A stretch of 13,954 bases of DNA. Source: UBA1801 sp035353395. Lineage in GTDB: Bacteria > Acidobacteriota > Holophagae > Holophagales > Holophagaceae. Shown here piece by piece: positions 5,782-13,534 of this stretch. The notes under the pieces were generated by a model. The model worked only from the letters and a program-made list of their open reading frames with translations, did no database searches and was not told where the DNA came from. Position numbers and translations under genes: made by a program. The stretch is taken from the NCBI GenBank assembly GCA_035353395.1, contig DAOPZL010000073.1:1-13954 (forward strand). The letters run 5' to 3'. How positions within the stretch are numbered: position 1 is the stretch's first letter; each line of letters opens with the position of its first letter.

Positions 5782-7221
5782 ATGAGTTCGTCTCTGCAGC
5801 AGGTCACCGGCCAGGAATACAAGTACGGCTTCGTGACGGACATCGAATCCGAAAGCGCCCCCCCGGGGCTCTCCGAGGACACCATCCGCCTCATCAGCCT
5901 CAAGAAGGGCGAGCCCGACTGGCTCCTGGAGTTCCGCCTCAAGGCCTACCGGCACTGGCTGACCTTGACCGAGCCCTCCTGGGCCAACGTCCACTACGAG
6001 ACGCCCGACTTCCAGAAGATCGTCTACTATTCCGCGCCCAAGAAGAAGGAACCCAAGTACCAGAGCATGGACGAAGTGGACCCTGAACTGGTCCGCACCT
6101 TCGAGAAGCTCGGGGTGCCCATCAGCGAGCAGAAGGCCCTGGCGGGCGTGGCCGTGGACGTGGTCTTCGACAGCGTCAGCGTCACGACCACCTACAAGGA
6201 GAAGCTCTCCGAACTGGGCATCATCTTCTGCAGCTTCAGCGAGGCCGTGCGGGAACACCCGGATCTCGTGAAGCAGTATCTCGGCTCCGCGGTGCCCTAC
6301 TCGGACAACTTCTACGCGGCCCTGAACAGCGCGGTCTTCACGGACGGATCCTTCTGCTTCATCCCCAAGGGCGTCGCGTGCCCCATGGACCTCTCCACCT
6401 ACTTCCGGATCAACAACAAGGAGTCGGGCCAGTTCGAGCGCACGCTCATCGTCGCCGAGGAAGGCGCCTCCGTCAGCTACCTGGAGGGCTGCACGGCGCC
6501 GCAGTTCGACACGAACCAGCTCCATGCGGCCGTGGTGGAACTGGTGGCCCTGGACGACGCCAACATCAAGTACTCGACGGTCCAGAACTGGTATGCCGGC
6601 GACAAGGAAGGCCGGGGCGGCATCTTCAACTTCGTCACCAAGCGGGGCCTCTGCAAGGGCCGCAACTCCAAGATCAGCTGGACCCAGGTGGAGACGGGCT
6701 CCGCCATCACCTGGAAGTATCCCGGCTGCGTGCTCCTGGGCGAGAACAGCGTCGGCGAGTTCTATTCCGTGGCCCTCACCAACCACAAGCAGCAGGCGGA
6801 CACCGGCACCAAGATGGTCCACATCGGCCGGAACACCAAGTCCACCATCGTCAGCAAGGGCATCAGCGCCGGGGAGAGCGCCAACAGCTACCGGGGCCTC
6901 GTGAAGGTGACCCCGAAGGCGGAGGGGGCCCGCAACTACAGCCAGTGCGATTCCATGCTGATCGGCCAGCGGTGCAGCGCCAACACCTTCCCCTACATCG
7001 AGGTGCAGAACAAGTCGGCCAGGGTGGAGCACGAAGCCACCACCAGCAAGATCGGGGAGGAGCAGCTCTTCTACTTCCAGCAGCGCGGGATCCCCGCCGA
7101 GGACGCCATCTCGATGATCATCAACGGGTTCTGCAAGGACGTCTTCCGCGAGCTTCCCATGGAGTTCGCCGTCGAGGCCACGAGGCTGCTCAGCCTGAAA
7201 CTGGAAGGTTCGGTCGGGTAG
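5782..7221 (+). CDS. sufB: Fe-S cluster assembly scaffold SufB
   Basis: A 479-residue protein, close to the usual SufB length of about 470-495. SufB is the core of the SufBC2D scaffold on which Fe-S clusters are built in the cytoplasm. The C-terminal beta-helix and helical part is very well conserved: NYSQCDSMLIG contains Cys389, the counterpart of E. coli Cys405, the sulfur-accepting residue. ARVEHEATTSKIGEEQLFYF contains His417/Glu418, the counterparts of the residues proposed to bind the nascent cluster with SufD. The end AISMIINGFCKDVFRELPM and LEGSVG is typical. GGGAG lies just upstream of the ATG. First gene of the operon; sufC starts 111 bp later, after an inverted-repeat element. Confidence 0.97.
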   Translation: MSSSLQQVTGQEYKYGFVTDIESESAPPGLSEDTIRLISLKKGEPDWLLEFRLKAYRHWLTLTEPSWANVHYETPDFQKIVYYSAPKKKEPKYQSMDEVDPELVRTFEKLGVPISEQKALAGVAVDVVFDSVSVTTTYKEKLSELGIIFCSFSEAVREHPDLVKQYLGSAVPYSDNFYAALNSAVFTDGSFCFIPKGVACPMDLSTYFRINNKESGQFERTLIVAEEGASVSYLEGCTAPQFDTNQLHAAVVELVALDDANIKYSTVQNWYAGDKEGRGGIFNFVTKRGLCKGRNSKISWTQVETGSAITWKYPGCVLLGENSVGEFYSVALTNHKQQADTGTKMVHIGRNTKSTIVSKGISAGESANSYRGLVKVTPKAEGARNYSQCDSMLIGQRCSANTFPYIEVQNKSARVEHEATTSKIGEEQLFYFQQRGIPAEDAISMIINGFCKDVFRELPMEFAVEATRLLSLKLEGSVG

Positions 7222-7229
7222 ACATGATG

Positions 7230-7314
7230 AAACCGCGGAAAACGCGAAACTACGCTAAAAAACAATCCCTTTCTCCTTTCGCGAGCGCGAAGCGCTTTCG
7301 CGCCTTTCGCGGTT
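7230..7314. repeat. Intergenic inverted-repeat element between sufB and sufC
   Basis: The left arm consists of units of about nine bases, AACCGCGGA, AAACGCGAA, ACTACGCTA (7231-7257). The right arm, read as reverse complement from 7314, starts AACCGCGAA, AGGCGCGAA. The arms can pair over about 20 bases with few mismatches. The right arm holds a further near-palindrome around GCGCGAAGCGC (7285-7295). The same unit types recur between sufU and nfu. The element sits wholly between the sufB stop and the sufC start, so a strong hairpin would form in the operon mRNA. Read as a dispersed intergenic repeat; an effect on mRNA stability or sufC level is inference. Confidence 0.7.
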
Positions 7315-7332
7315 GAATCCCTGGAGTCATAG

Positions 7333-8090
<758 letters not shown>

Positions 8091-8091
<1 letters not shown>

Positions 8092-9368
8092 TGGCCACCC
8101 TCACCGAATGCAGCACGATGACCGCCCTGCTCGACGGACCGCGGCCGGCCGAGTGGGAGCCCGTCCGCCAGGCGGCCGAGAAGGCCCTGGCGGGCCAGGC
8201 GTTCCCCACGATGAAGCAGGAGGACTGGAAATACACCGACCTGAAGGCCCTCCACGAGGAGACCTTCGCGCCCGGACAGCCCAGGGACGTGGACATCAAG
8301 GACCGGATCCTTCCCGAGGCCCGGGGCACGCGGCTGGTGTTCGTGAACGGCCACTTCGATCCTCGCCACAGCAACATCTCGGCCCTGCCGCCGGGGGTCC
8401 GGATGCTGCGCCTGTCCAGTGCCTCGGAAGCCGCCTGTTCCCTGGGCCGCCTGGCTTCCCCCGAGCGTTGCGACATCTTCGCCAATCTCAATACCGCCCG
8501 CTTCCTGGACGGCGCCTTCCTCTTCGTGCCCAGGAACCTCAAGGTGGAGCCGGTCCTGCACGTCCTGTTCGTCAGCGACCAGGAAGGCGGCCAGCCCACG
8601 TGCTCCCTGCCGCGACTGCTGGTGGTGGCCGACAAGGGCTCCGAGTTCCATCTGGTGGAGGAGTATGCGGGACGCGGCCGGACCCTGACCAACGCGGTGG
8701 CGGAGGTGCACGTCCGCGAGGGCGCCGAGGTGGTCCACGAGCGTGTCCAGCGGGAGTCCCGCGAGGCGTTCCACATCGCCAGCCTCCAGGCCCAGGTGGA
8801 CCGGGGGGGCCGCTACACCTGCCGCACCGTCACCCTGGGCGCCCGTCTTTCCCGGCAGACCCCGCACGTAATACTGACGGACGAGGAATCGGAACTGACC
8901 CTGGACGGCCTCGCCCTGCTGGGGGAGAGCCAGGTCGCGGACACCCACTCCTTCATCGACCACACCAGGCCCCACGGCACCAGCCGCCAGCTCCACAAGG
9001 CCATCGTGGACGACAAGGCCAGGGCCGTCTTCAACGGCCGGATCTTCGTCCGGCCCGGCGCCCAGCAGACGGACGCCCAGCAGCAGAGCCGCAACCTCCT
9101 CCTTTCGGAAGAGGCGCGGGTGGACACGAAGCCGGAGCTGGAGATCTTCGCGGACGACGTCAAGTGCTCCCACGGCGCCACCGTCGGCCAGCTGGATCCC
9201 GAGGAGCTCTTCTACCTCCAGAGCCGCGGGCTCAACGAGGCCACGGCCCGCAACCTGCTCACCTACGGCTTCGCGGCGGACCTCCTGGCGCGCATCCCCG
9301 TGGCCAGCCTGCGCCGGCAGCTGCGCCAGGCCGTCATGGAACGGACGAACGCCCAGGACCTGGAGTAG
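8091..9368 (+). CDS. sufD: Fe-S cluster assembly protein SufD
   Basis: A 425-residue protein paralogous to SufB that completes the SufBC2D scaffold. The N-terminal helical part has the family motif KQEDWKYTDLKAL (42-54). The beta-helix core runs to about residue 330. The C-terminal signature DVKCSHGATVGQLDPEELFY (356-375) includes Cys359 and His361, equivalent to E. coli Cys358 and His360, the latter a proposed cluster-assembly ligand. The ATG at 8091 is preferred over a GTG at 8088 because GGAGG (8081-8085) is five bases before it. It is coupled to sufC by a one-base overlap. The distance to sufS is unknown because of the assembly gap. Confidence 0.96.
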
Positions 9369-9400
9369 ACGATCTCCCGCCTTCCGGAACGGGGATCCCG

Positions 9401-9545
9401 AGGCGCGAAAAGCAAAAAGCAGGATGAACAAGGATGAAGGGGATGAAAGGGATAAAAACAGGAAACATCCGGCGGCACCGCTCGCGGAACGCCGCGGAGC
9501 GCATTCCTTTCTGTTCTTTTCATCTTTTTCATCCCTTGCATCCCT
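9401..9545. repeat. Intergenic inverted-repeat element between sufD and sufS, cut by the assembly gap
   Basis: The left arm repeats GGATGAA-like units at 9422, 9432, 9441 and 9450, spaced 10, 9 and 9 bases. The right arm, read as reverse complement from 9545, gives AGGGATGCA, AGGGATGAA, AAAGATGAA, again a 9-base period. The two arms are thus complementary in style and enclose a GC-rich centre with CCGGCGGC and GCCGCGG. It follows the same building plan as the other two suf-operon elements, though with a different core word. The right arm is interrupted by the Ns, so its true end is not visible. Confidence 0.65.
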
Positions 9546-9645
9546 NNNNNNNNNNNNNNNNNNNNNNNNNNNNNNNNNNNNNNNNNNNNNNNNNNNNNNN
9601 NNNNNNNNNNNNNNNNNNNNNNNNNNNNNNNNNNNNNNNNNNNNN
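9546..9645. other. Assembly gap (100 Ns)
   Basis: Exactly 100 Ns, the conventional placeholder for a scaffold gap of unknown length. It removes the end of the inverted-repeat element and the start of sufS. By comparison with E. coli SufS, about 27 residues (some 80 bases) of sufS are missing, so the real gap may be close to or larger than 100 bases. The break directly at a palindromic repeat suggests that the repeat stopped the assembly. Confidence 0.95.
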
Positions 9646-10785
9646 GACAGCGCCGTGAGCGGCCTCATGCCGCGCCCGGTCAACGAGCGCATCGCGCAGT
9701 ACCAGGCCTTCGAGCACACGAACGTCCACCGGGGCGTGTCCCAGCTCTCCCAGGAGGCCACGGACCGCTTCGAGGAGGCCCGCGAGAAGGTGCGGAGCTT
9801 CCTCAACGCGCCGTCCACCAAGCAGATCGTCTGGACCCGGGGCACCACCGAGAGCATCAACCTGGTGGCCCAGACCTTCGGGCGCCAGCATGTGCACGAA
9901 GGCGACGAGATCCTGCTCAGCGCCATGGAGCACCACTCCAACATCGTGCCCTGGCAGCTCCTCGCGGAGGAGCGGGGCGCCAGGATCCGCGTCATTCCCA
10001 TGAACGACGCCGGGGAGCTGATGCTGGACGAACTGGACGGCCTGGTCACGGACCGCACGCGGCTGATCGGCGTCACCCAGGTCTCCAACGTCCTCGGGAC
10101 GGTCAACCCCGTGAAGGAGATCATCGCCCGGGCGCACGCCAAGGGAGTGCCCGTCCTGGTGGACGGCGCCCAGGCCGTCCCCCACATGGCCGTGGACGTC
10201 CAGGACCTGGACGCGGACTTCTTCGTCTTTTCCGGGCACAAGCTCATGGGGCCGACCGGCATCGGGGTGCTCTACGGGAAGAAGGAGCACCTGGAGGCCA
10301 TGCCGCCCTGGCAGGGGGGCGGGAGCATGATCCTGTCCGTGACCTGGGAGAAGACCACCTTCATCGGCCCTCCGGGGAAGTTCGAGGCCGGAACCCCTCC
10401 CATCGCCCAGGCCATCGGCCTCGGCGCGGCCATCGACTACGTCCGCGGGCTCGGCCTGGACCGCATCGCGGCCCACGGCCACGAACTCCTGGCCTACGCC
10501 ACCGGGCGGGTCAAGCGGATCCCGGGGCTCCGCATCATCGGGGAGGCCAGGCAGAAGGCCAGCGTCCTCTCCTTCGTGCTGGAGGGAGTCCATCCCCACG
10601 ACGTGGGCACCATCCTGGACCACGAGGGCATCGTGGTGCGCGCCGGCCACCACTGCGCGCAGCCCGTCATGAAGCGCTTCGGCATCCCTGCCACGACTCG
10701 CGCCTCCTTCGCGTGCTTCAACGGTCCCGACGACGTGGACGCGCTCGTGGAGGGTATCCTCAAGGTGAAGGAGATCTTCGGATGA
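9646..10785 (+). CDS. sufS: Cysteine desulfurase SufS (5' end in assembly gap)
   Basis: 379 codons are visible; the start lies in the N gap. SufS is a group II, PLP-dependent cysteine desulfurase that releases sulfur from cysteine as an enzyme persulfide and passes it on to SufU. The internal aldimine lysine is in VFSGHKLMGPTGIG (visible residue 199), the PLP-stacking His is in MEHHSNIVPW (95-104), and the catalytic Cys is 337 in VRAGHHCAQPVM, with the short loop typical of SufS rather than IscS. The GGGSMI and RFEAGTP-like (KFEAGTP) motifs are also present. One oddity: the N-terminal motif that is usually NAATTQKP or SAASAQKP reads SAVSGLMPRP. The stop overlaps the sufU start (ATGA, 10782-10785). 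Confidence 0.96.
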   Translation, partial: DSAVSGLMPRPVNERIAQYQAFEHTNVHRGVSQLSQEATDRFEEAREKVRSFLNAPSTKQIVWTRGTTESINLVAQTFGRQHVHEGDEILLSAMEHHSNIVPWQLLAEERGARIRVIPMNDAGELMLDELDGLVTDRTRLIGVTQVSNVLGTVNPVKEIIARAHAKGVPVLVDGAQAVPHMAVDVQDLDADFFVFSGHKLMGPTGIGVLYGKKEHLEAMPPWQGGGSMILSVTWEKTTFIGPPGKFEAGTPPIAQAIGLGAAIDYVRGLGLDRIAAHGHELLAYATGRVKRIPGLRIIGEARQKASVLSFVLEGVHPHDVGTILDHEGIVVRAGHHCAQPVMKRFGIPATTRASFACFNGPDDVDALVEGILKVKEIFG

Positions 10786-11231
10786 GCGACCCTCGCGAGC
10801 TCTACCAGCAGGTGATCCTGGAGCACAACAAGAAGCCCCGCAACTTCGGGAAGCTGGAGTCCTGCACCCATCATGCGGACGGGCACAACCCCCTGTGCGG
10901 CGACGAGATCGAGCTGACGCTCGTGGTGCAGGACGGCCTCGTCCAGGACCTCAGGTTCCAGGGTCATGGATGCGCGATCTCCCAGGCCTCCAGCAGCCTC
11001 ATGACCACCCACGTCAAGGGCAAGCCCGTGGCCGAGGCGGAGCTCATGATCGAGCAGTTCCGCGAGATGATCCGCGGAACCCTGGATCCCGCCAAGGACC
11101 CCAACCTCCTCGGCAAGCTCTCCCTCTTCCAGGGCGTGAAGGACCTGCCCTCCAGGGTGAAGTGCGCCGTGCTTCCCTGGGCCACGCTGCACGCCGCCCT
11201 CGAGGGCGACGACACGGCCAGCACGGAGTAG
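10782..11231 (+). CDS. sufU: Zinc-dependent sulfur-transfer protein SufU
   Basis: A 149-residue IscU-fold protein, the usual SufU length. All four expected zinc ligands are in place: Cys39 and Asp41 in NPLCGDE, Cys64 in GHGCAISQASSSLM, and Cys128 in RVKCAVLPW. SufU accepts the persulfide sulfur of SufS and hands it to SufB, the role that SufE plays in enterobacteria; no sufE is visible here. The approximately 18-residue insertion between the second and third Cys motifs (around 85-115) separates SufU from the scaffold IscU. Translational coupling to sufS by a 4-base ATGA overlap supports a SufS-SufU pair. The C-terminal tail is acidic. Confidence 0.94.
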   Translation: MSDPRELYQQVILEHNKKPRNFGKLESCTHHADGHNPLCGDEIELTLVVQDGLVQDLRFQGHGCAISQASSSLMTTHVKGKPVAEAELMIEQFREMIRGTLDPAKDPNLLGKLSLFQGVKDLPSRVKCAVLPWATLHAALEGDDTASTE

Positions 11232-11232
11232 A

Positions 11233-11310
11233 GGCCGCGAATGACGCGAATTCCCGCTAATCAGGCCCTCCGCAGCCCTTCGCGATCGTTCGCGAAATCC
11301 GCGGTTTCAT
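11233..11310. repeat. Intergenic inverted-repeat element between sufU and nfu
   Basis: The left arm reads GGCCGCGAA, TGACGCGAA, TTCCCGCTAA (11233-11260). The right arm, as reverse complement from 11310, reads ATGAAACCGCGGA, then TTTCGCGAA and CGATCGCGAA. The 13-mer ATGAAACCGCGGA also occurs in the left arm of the sufB/sufC element (7227-7239), and both elements have a third left-arm unit ending CGCTAA. They are therefore members of one family. The element fills nearly the whole 89-bp gap and ends just upstream of the nfu start. Confidence 0.7.
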
Positions 11311-11320
11311 AGGTTCTCCC

Positions 11321-11869
11321 ATGCCGAAGATCGCCGAAATCGAATACACCCCCAACCCGAACGCCGTGAAGTTCGTGCTGAAGGAAACCATCGCCCCCGG
11401 CTTTCCCAAGTCCTTCCCGGACCGCATCGTCGCCGCGGCCGACCCGCTGGCGGCGGCCCTCTTCGACGTGGGGAACGTCGTCTCGGTCTTCATGCAGGAC
11501 AAGTTCATCACCGTGACCAAGGACGACCAGATCGGCTGGTCCGAGCTCCTGCCCAGGCTGGCGCCGCCCATCCGCGCGGCCGCCTCGCCCGCGGCCCAGG
11601 CCTCCGCGTCCACCCACGGCTTCGAGAAGCCCGACGAGAACGATCCATTCATCGCCCGGATCCTCCAGGTGCTCCAGGAATCCATCATGCCCGCCCTCTC
11701 CGCCGACGGCGGCGGCCTGGAGGTCGTGGGCCGGCACGAGAAGCAGGTCATGATCCGCTACCAGGGCGCCTGCTCCACCTGCCCCGCCGGCATGACCGGC
11801 ACCCTCATGGCCATCGAGGGCATCCTGCAGAAGGAAGTGGATCCGGAGATCGTGGTCATCACGGTGTGA
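11321..11869 (+). CDS. nfu: Nfu-type Fe-S cluster carrier (Nfu N-terminal domain plus NifU-like domain)
   Basis: A 182-residue protein with two domains. Residues 1-85 (YTPNPNAVKFVL, DPLAAALFDVGNVVSVFMQDKF style, with VTK) match the Nfu N-terminal domain as found in eukaryotic NFU1 and many bacteria. A low-complexity Ala-rich linker (85-98) follows. Residues 105-182 form the NifU C-terminal domain, with ESIMPALSADGGGLEVV and the cluster-binding motif CSTC (151-154) in YQGACSTCPAGMTGTL. Such proteins bind a [4Fe-4S] cluster between two monomers and deliver it to target enzymes. Its place at the end of the suf operon fits cluster delivery. The Shine-Dalgarno match before the ATG is weak (AGGT). 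I could not separate an own promoter from the repeat element upstream. Confidence 0.93.
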   Translation: MPKIAEIEYTPNPNAVKFVLKETIAPGFPKSFPDRIVAAADPLAAALFDVGNVVSVFMQDKFITVTKDDQIGWSELLPRLAPPIRAAASPAAQASASTHGFEKPDENDPFIARILQVLQESIMPALSADGGGLEVVGRHEKQVMIRYQGACSTCPAGMTGTLMAIEGILQKEVDPEIVVITV

Positions 11870-11870
11870 A

Positions 11871-11936
11871 GATCAAGATCGGGCTTGCCGCTCCACCTGC
11901 GTTCCGCCCGGATCCCCGGGTTTGAAGTTCTTGATC
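11871..11936. terminator. Hairpin region between nfu and the convergent lipoprotein gene
   Basis: A GC-rich hairpin CCCGG-ATCC-CCGGG (11907-11920) is followed on the plus strand by TTTGAAG, a weak terminator-like layout after nfu. It is enclosed by a perfect 8-bp inverted repeat GATCAAGA (11871-11878)/TCTTGATC (11929-11936). The two genes converge here, so a bidirectional stop signal is plausible. Seen from the lipoprotein gene, a GC-rich stem with a 4-base loop lies about 53 bp beyond its stop codon; some DGR target genes carry a hairpin of this kind downstream of the variable repeat. Confidence 0.4.
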
Positions 11937-11972
11937 GCGCTGTGCACGCTGAATTCGGCTTTCTGAACCCCG

Positions 11973-13196
11973 TCATGGCCGGGTGCAACGGAAGCCTATG
12001 TCCCTGTTGGAATTCATATCGGGCAAGCCGAGATAGAGGCCGAACGCTCCAGCTTCACTGAATGTCCAGGACAAGCCGCGCATGAAACCACAGAGATCGG
12101 TGGCGACGTTGATGTAGATCTCTCCAACGCCTTGGCTGTTCGCATAGGGGGTCTTGATATTGAGGTTGGTCAGACTTGCGGAATTGGTTTCAAACCAGGC
12201 CCCAGATATTGCGGTGCCCGTATAGGAGCTCGCGCTGGTCGTCAGATCGACCCACTGCAGGACATTCCCGCCGATATCCCAGATCTGCGCGTTGTTGGGC
12301 AACACTTTGACTCGATACGTGAGGGAGGAAGCATCAGGGGTGGATCCTGCGTCGCCGCCGGAAGCAGGCTGGGCCTTTGGCAGCCCTGGCAAATACAAAC
12401 CTCTATAGAAGCCGCCGCCAGAAGCTTCCGTGCTGCCGATGACGCCGCCACGCCAGTTTGTGGCGAGCCCCAAAGCCTGATGCGCGATCGATAGCCACTG
12501 GTTCTCCGTGATCAGAGTGCAACCCGCCGCGGTGCACGCGGCTCTGGCCTGGTCCTGGGTGATGAAGACCCAGGGGTGGCCGGTCGCCGTGGTCGCCGCC
12601 TGGCGATTGGCTGAAATCTCGGAAATGTTATATGTTCCGTCGTTGGTATAATAAGGTCCGGTGTTATTCACCGGCCCGGCCGTGGCCGGATATTTTCCGC
12701 AATAGAACGCCGGCACCACCGTCGTGCCGTCCGGGAGCGTCGATCTCGGCACCAGCACATAGACCGATCCGTCGATGGTCACATCGCTGCCGTCAGCGCC
12801 GCTCACCTGGTGGGTGTATCTCGCCGCCGCCGTGTTGTTGTTCCCGGCCTCGTCCTGGGCGACATCTGCGGCTACATCGACCGTGGGGTGGCCATTCCCG
12901 GTGATCGTCAAATCGAAGGTGTATTCCGTAGCCGAAACCGCCTTGAAGTTGCCCGGCGTCCCCTTGTCCACCGTCACGTCCGACAGGCTGAAGCCGGTCA
13001 CACCTTCGCTGAAGGTGATCCTGACGGGAATCGCAGTCAGGTCGGTGGTCGGACTGGAGTGGGTGGAGCTGATGACGACGGTCGGCGCAGTGCTGTCGCC
13101 TCGTGAATCTGTCGACCCATGGCATCCGGCAAGCAGCATGGCGCTGGCGACGAGTGCGGCTGCCACGAGATCCTTCTTGGTGGACATTGCTTTCAT
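11973..13196 (-). CDS. Lipoprotein with Ig-like and FGE-sulfatase/C-type-lectin domain, probable DGR target protein
   Basis: A 407-residue surface-type protein. The N-terminus is a lipoprotein signal with lipobox LAGC (Cys25). Residues 36-130 resemble a bacterial Ig-like domain (TAPTVVISS, PVRITFSEGVTGF, DVAQDEAGN). Residues 142-407 show the formylglycine-generating-enzyme-like fold: AFYCGKYPAT, HPWVFITQDQARAAC, CTLITENQWLSIA, ATNWRGG, IWDIGGNVLQWVD and the terminal DIGFRCTR. This set and order of motifs is what I know from target proteins of diversity-generating retroelements, whose C-terminus is the variable ligand-binding part. No catalytic FGE function is claimed. The ATG at 13196 has GAGGA six bases upstream; an ATG at 13187 is the alternative. 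Base use is visibly less GC-rich than in the suf genes, suggesting transfer. It converges on nfu. Confidence 0.75.
   Translation of the reverse strand: MKAMSTKKDLVAAALVASAMLLAGCHGSTDSRGDSTAPTVVISSTHSSPTTDLTAIPVRITFSEGVTGFSLSDVTVDKGTPGNFKAVSATEYTFDLTITGNGHPTVDVAADVAQDEAGNNNTAAARYTHQVSGADGSDVTIDGSVYVLVPRSTLPDGTTVVPAFYCGKYPATAGPVNNTGPYYTNDGTYNISEISANRQAATTATGHPWVFITQDQARAACTAAGCTLITENQWLSIAHQALGLATNWRGGVIGSTEASGGGFYRGLYLPGLPKAQPASGGDAGSTPDASSLTYRVKVLPNNAQIWDIGGNVLQWVDLTTSASSYTGTAISGAWFETNSASLTNLNIKTPYANSQGVGEIYINVATDLCGFMRGLSWTFSEAGAFGLYLGLPDMNSNRDIGFRCTRP
11985..12080 (-). other. Candidate DGR variable region at the 3' end of the lipoprotein gene
   Basis: Codons 373-404 encode RGLSWTFSEAGAF, then GLYLGLPDMNSNRD, then IGFRC. 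The frame RG-SW-AG-F-L-P-IGFRC with interchangeable residues between matches the typical DGR layout, in which asparagine codons (AAY) of the template are replaced. Of the 17 residues in the presumed variable positions, 12 have codons ending in C or T, as AAY-derived codons would. There is no near-identical template copy anywhere else in the window, so active mutagenesis cannot be shown. A static member of the same fold would look the same. Confidence 0.45.
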
Positions 13197-13534
13197 GACA
13201 GATCCTCGAGGAGCAGATGGCACGACTGAGCGGCCCCAGGCGCCATATCGTGAATTCCGTTGTTCTCGGGGTAGTGTAGCAAAATGCGAAGTTGCCGTGC
13301 TGGTTGGCACTGCGGATGAAGAAGGAAGCGGCCCCGGAGATCGTGCTCATCAGGGTGCACGGGCTACCCCCGAAGCAGAGAACAGGACCCGCGAACCCAT
13401 GCGCATCAGGCTCCCCCCCTCGCTTCACGGGGTTCGGGGTCTCGCCATGGTTCTCATGGTGACCGCGGACGGAGCCGGTTGTGGCCTTGTCGGAATTCAT
13501 CGTTCATTGATCCGTTTTCCCTGCCGGGGGTCGC
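13197..13534. other. Non-coding 338-bp gap between lipoprotein gene and broken secreted-protein gene
   Basis: No open frame here has recognisable protein character, and the two flanking genes diverge from it, so it should hold both promoters. I searched it by eye for a copy of the lipoprotein variable region (a template repeat) and found none. A short similarity, ATGAATTCC followed by ACA and GGCT/CCGT words (minus strand, about 13499-13455), to the variable region is noted but differs at non-A positions. Confidence 0.4.
13273..13281 (-). promoter_or_regulatory. Possible extended -10 promoter of the lipoprotein gene
   Basis: On the minus strand TGCTACACT (13281-13273) has the TGn extension followed by TACACT, four of six matches to TATAAT. 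A start site about 70 bp upstream of the lipoprotein start codon would result. No good -35 element is seen at the right distance, which an extended -10 can tolerate. Confidence 0.3.

Noticed and set aside
7222..7332. CRISPR-like periodic repeat between sufB and sufC
   Set aside because: The units are about nine bases, degenerate and arranged as an inverted repeat; there are no spacers and no cas genes.
9424..9645. N-terminal extension of sufS read through the Ns from an ATG at 9424
   Set aside because: The frame crosses the repeat element and 100 placeholder bases of unknown length, so the apparent continuity has no meaning.
13455..13499. Possible template repeat for the lipoprotein variable region (shared ATGAATTCC and scattered matches)
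   Set aside because: Differences fall at non-adenine positions and the match needs gaps, which is not the pattern of adenine-specific mutagenesis; probably chance.
13210..13500. Minus-strand frame upstream of the lipoprotein gene with phrases such as FFIRSANQHGNFAF
   Set aside because: It looks faintly like the FGE/lectin fold but has no conserved motif order, and the frame runs as a shadow into the lipoprotein gene; not supported as a second target gene.
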